In this document: positions 6,151 through 7,753 of the stretch, piece by piece
Numbering within the stretch: the stretch's first letter is position 1
Layout: the number at the start of each line of letters is the position of its first letter
DNA from: an uncultured Georgenia sp.
GTDB taxonomy: Bacteria; Actinomycetota; Actinomycetes; Actinomycetales; Actinomycetaceae
Direction: 5' to 3'
DNA: 7,753 nt
Assembly (NCBI RefSeq): GCF_937958535.1
Contig: NZ_CALGNQ010000254.1
Location: 1 to 7,753 of the forward strand
Notes under the pieces: model-generated
Told to the model about the DNA's origin: nothing
Database searches by the model: none
The model's input: the letters and a program-made list of their open reading frames with translations, nothing else
Made by a program: the position numbers and the translations under genes

Positions 6151-7125
6151 TCAGCGGGCGTCGGTCACCAGGACCACCTTGCCGAACACCGCGCCGGAGT
6201 CGAGCAGTTCGTGTGCGCGCCCGGCCTCGGTGAACGGGATGCGCTCGTGGACGACGGCGCGGAACCGGCCGTCCGCGAGCATCGGCCACACGTGCTCGTG
6301 CACCGCCGCGACGATGGCGGCCTTCTCCTCCACCGGCCGGGGCCGCAGCAACGTGCCGTGGATGCTCCCCTGCCGCGCCATGAGCGCGATGAGGTCGAGC
6401 TCGCCGCGGCGCCCGCGCTGGGTGCCGATGACGACCAGCCGCCCGCCACGGGCGAGCATCTGCACGTTGTCGCCCAGACCGCCCGCGCCGAGGACGTCGA
6501 GGACGACGTCGGCGCCCCGGCCGTCGGTGGCCGCGGCGACGGCCGCGGGGACCTCACCCCGGTGGTCGATCCCCACGTCGGCGCCGAGCTCCTCGCACCG
6601 GGCGGCCCGCTCCGGCCCGCCGGCCGTGGCGAGGACCCGCGCCCCGAGCGCGCGGCCGAGCTGGATCGCGGCGGACCCCACCCCGCCCGAGCCGCCGTGG
6701 ACGAGCAGCGTCTCCCCGTCACGCAACCGGCCGACGTCGACGAGGTTGGACCAGGCGGTGCAGACCGCCTCGGGCAGCGCCGCAGCGTCGCGGAGGTCGA
6801 GCCCGTCCGGCGCCGGGAGCAGCTGGCCCGCGGGCACCGCCACCCGTTCGGCGTAGCCGCCGCCGGCGAGCAGGGCGCACACCCGGTCCCCCTCCCGCCA
6901 GCCGGTGACGCCGTCGCCGACCTCCCGCACGGTGCCCGAGACCTCCAGTCCGAGGATGTCACTGGCCCCTGGGGGAGGGGCGTAGTGGCCCGCCCGCTGG
7001 AGCAGGTCCGCCCGGTTCACACCCGCGGCGGCGACGTCGACCACCACCTCACCGGGTGCGGGCGAGGGGTCGGGGACCTCGGTGAGCTCGAGACGGGAGT
7101 CCGCGGTGACGGTGATGGCACGCAT
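6151..7125 (-). CDS. Zinc-less NAD(P)H quinone oxidoreductase, PIG3 (TIGR02824-like) family
   Basis: Predicted cytoplasmic medium-chain dehydrogenase/reductase of 324 residues that would use NAD(P)H to reduce quinones or related electrophiles. The N-terminal GroES-like domain carries AAAGVNRADLLQRAGHY (32-48), and ASDILGLEVSG (54-64) stands where zinc-dependent relatives have GHE, so the catalytic zinc site is absent. The Rossmann domain is marked by HGGSGGVGSAAIQLGRALGA (143-162). GHYAPPPGASDILGLEVSG is a hallmark of the p53-inducible gene 3 branch. The start is supported by AAGGA at 7132-7136 (read on the minus strand), 6 nt before the ATG. It converges on the isomerase and diverges from the tRNA gene, so it is probably a single-gene unit unrelated to sugar uptake. 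The family is confident; the physiological substrate is unknown. Confidence 0.9.
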   Translation of the reverse strand: MRAITVTADSRLELTEVPDPSPAPGEVVVDVAAAGVNRADLLQRAGHYAPPPGASDILGLEVSGTVREVGDGVTGWREGDRVCALLAGGGYAERVAVPAGQLLPAPDGLDLRDAAALPEAVCTAWSNLVDVGRLRDGETLLVHGGSGGVGSAAIQLGRALGARVLATAGGPERAARCEELGADVGIDHRGEVPAAVAAATDGRGADVVLDVLGAGGLGDNVQMLARGGRLVVIGTQRGRRGELDLIALMARQGSIHGTLLRPRPVEEKAAIVAAVHEHVWPMLADGRFRAVVHERIPFTEAGRAHELLDSGAVFGKVVLVTDAR

Positions 7126-7161
7126 GCCACATCCTTACCATCCGGCCCGACGGGCGCTGCG

Positions 7162-7167
7162 TAGACT
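7162..7167 (+). promoter_or_regulatory. Probable -10 element of the tRNA-Ser promoter
   Basis: TAGACT fits the actinobacterial TAnnnT -10 form and lies 32 nt before the mature tRNA 5' end, leaving room for a leader of about 25 nt. No convincing -35 is visible 16-19 nt upstream. The leader contains a perfect hairpin, GGCGC (7171-7175) / GCGCC (7180-7184) with a CGTT loop, followed by AGAGGCGGCGGCAG up to the RNase P site. Both promoter and leader are inferred from position. Confidence 0.45.
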
Positions 7168-7199
7168 GGTGGCGCCGTTGCGCCGAGAGGCGGCGGCAG

Positions 7200-7287
7200 G
7201 GAGGGCTGACAGAGCGGCCGAATGTGACGGTCTTGAAAACCGTTGTGGGGCAACCCACCGAGGGTTCGAATCCCTCGCCCTCCGCCA
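7200..7287 (+). tRNA. tRNA-Ser (anticodon UGA), CCA encoded
   Basis: The full class II tRNA fold can be drawn. The acceptor stem GGAGGGC (7200-7206) pairs with GCCCTCC (7277-7283). The D-arm region contains GAGCGGCCGAA. The anticodon stem ACGGT (7227-7231) pairs with ACCGT (7239-7243) around loop CTTGAAA, with anticodon TGA at 7234-7236. The long variable arm GTGGG-GCAA-CCCAC is diagnostic of Ser/Leu/Tyr types. The T arm GAGGG-TTCGAAT-CCCTC follows, then discriminator G at 7284, the serine identity base. CCA at 7285-7287 is encoded in the DNA. It would read UCA, and UCG/UCU by wobble. It lies downstream of serS in this window. All stems are perfect, so the gene looks functional. Confidence 0.98.
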
Positions 7288-7292
7288 CACGC

Positions 7293-7315
7293 GCCGGCCG
7301 GTCCTCCCGGCCGGC
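7293..7315 (+). terminator. Perfect GC hairpin after tRNA-Ser, probable terminator
   Basis: GCCGGCCGG (7293-7301) and CCGGCCGGC (7307-7315) form a perfect 9-bp stem with a TCCTC loop, starting 5 nt after the encoded CCA. There is no T-run, as is common for actinobacterial terminators. On the minus strand the same hairpin lies 25 nt beyond the stop of the PepSY-type gene, so it could serve both converging transcripts. Confidence 0.7.
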
Positions 7316-7340
7316 GGTCAAGCCGTGCCGGTGCTGCCTC

Positions 7341-7753
7341 TCACAGCACCTCGCCGGTGACGGCATCCACCCGTACCTCGGTGCTCGCGCCGTCGGTCGT
7401 CCGCAGCTCGACCTCCCACACGACGGCGCCGCCGTCGTCGGTGAGGTCGACCTCGACCACTGCCGCGCCGGTGTGCTGGGCCGCGGTCAGGGCGGCCTCA
7501 CCAGCGGCGACGGACGCCTCCTCCAGCCGGCGGCGGTCCTCGTCGTCCAGCGCGTCGCTCCCGCTCTGCCGCACGATGGCGTTGCCGTCCCGGGAGAGGA
7601 GCATCTCGACGTCGTCGTCCCCGACGGCGACGGACACCTCCCACAGCGCCTCGCCGCCGTCCTCGGTCCGCTCGAGCTCGAAGGCCAGGCCGCCGAGCTC
7701 GTCGGCGGCGGTGCTCAGCGCCCGCACCGCGCCGTCCTCCGCGGGGATCGGCT
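7341..7753 (-). CDS. Protein with two PepSY-like units, C-terminal part (5' end outside window)
   Basis: 136 C-terminal residues are visible on the minus strand, ending in TGA at 7341-7343. The frame has no stop up to the window edge, and the GTG at 7725-7727 lacks a convincing Shine-Dalgarno, so the true start is outside. Two similar units are seen. The first, about residues 12-60, contains LAFELERTEDGGEALWEVSV and ends in SRDGNAIV. The second, about 74-136, contains VVEVDLTDDGGAVVWEVEL and ends in VDAVTGEVL. The pattern helix, then xWEVxV and a strand ending D.xTGEVL is that of PepSY domains, usually found in secreted or membrane-anchored proteins and thought to bind or inhibit peptidases. 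The sequence is very acidic. A signal peptide or lipobox would be in the missing part. No enzymatic function is suggested. Confidence 0.8.
   Translation of the reverse strand, partial: PIPAEDGAVRALSTAADELGGLAFELERTEDGGEALWEVSVAVGDDDVEMLLSRDGNAIVRQSGSDALDDEDRRRLEEASVAAGEAALTAAQHTGAAVVEVDLTDDGGAVVWEVELRTTDGASTEVRVDAVTGEVL

Noticed and set aside
7200..7315. tRNA-Ser as an integration site for a mobile element
   Set aside because: No integrase, phage gene or repeated copy of the tRNA 3' end is visible, and the gene downstream is an ordinary PepSY-type protein.
7049..7366. Minus-strand reading frame of 105 codons containing a GEGFEPSVGCP-like peptide
   Set aside because: That peptide is the antisense translation of the tRNA-Ser gene, a familiar annotation artefact. 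The frame also crosses the hairpin after the tRNA and the oxidoreductase start.

Overview
The window is GC-rich, with short intergenic gaps and third codon positions that are almost all G or C. The first gene ends in the form of seryl-tRNA synthetase typical of Actinomycetota, and the translation signals, ATGA overlaps and TAGxCT-type -10 hexamers also fit a high-GC Gram-positive. I cannot place it further; Micrococcales is a guess. It reads as chromosomal DNA with no mobile element, phage gene, CRISPR array or origin.

Layout. 1-1326 (+): the 3' end of serS, then a Cof-type HAD phosphatase that overlaps it by 4 nt. 1327-1441: a 115-nt regulatory gap with evenly phased CGTT/AACG elements. 1442-6129 (+): a sugar-uptake cluster made of an AglE-type lipoprotein that binds sugar, a strong intergenic hairpin, two AglF/AglG-type permeases (ATGA overlap) and, 53 nt on, an AGE-superfamily sugar isomerase with the active-site residues of the YihS/mannose-isomerase branch. 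6151-7125 (-): a zinc-less PIG3-type quinone oxidoreductase, convergent with the isomerase. 7200-7287 (+): tRNA-Ser(UGA) with encoded CCA, followed by a perfect GC hairpin. 7341-7753 (-): the 3' part of a protein with two PepSY-like units, cut by the window edge.

How the genes work together. The binding protein and two permeases would form the outer and membrane parts of a CUT1-type ABC importer. No ATPase is present, so a shared MsmK/MalK-type ATPase elsewhere is expected. The isomerase would turn an imported or released aldose (mannose, or possibly sulfoquinovose or another 2-epimer) into its ketose for entry into central metabolism. Family resemblance suggests alpha-glucoside-like ligands for the transporter and a mannose-like substrate for the isomerase. 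This mismatch makes the real substrate the main open question.

I see no clearly new system. The points most worth checking are the transporter-isomerase pairing, the phased operator-like region, and the hairpin that nearly touches the aglF ribosome binding site.
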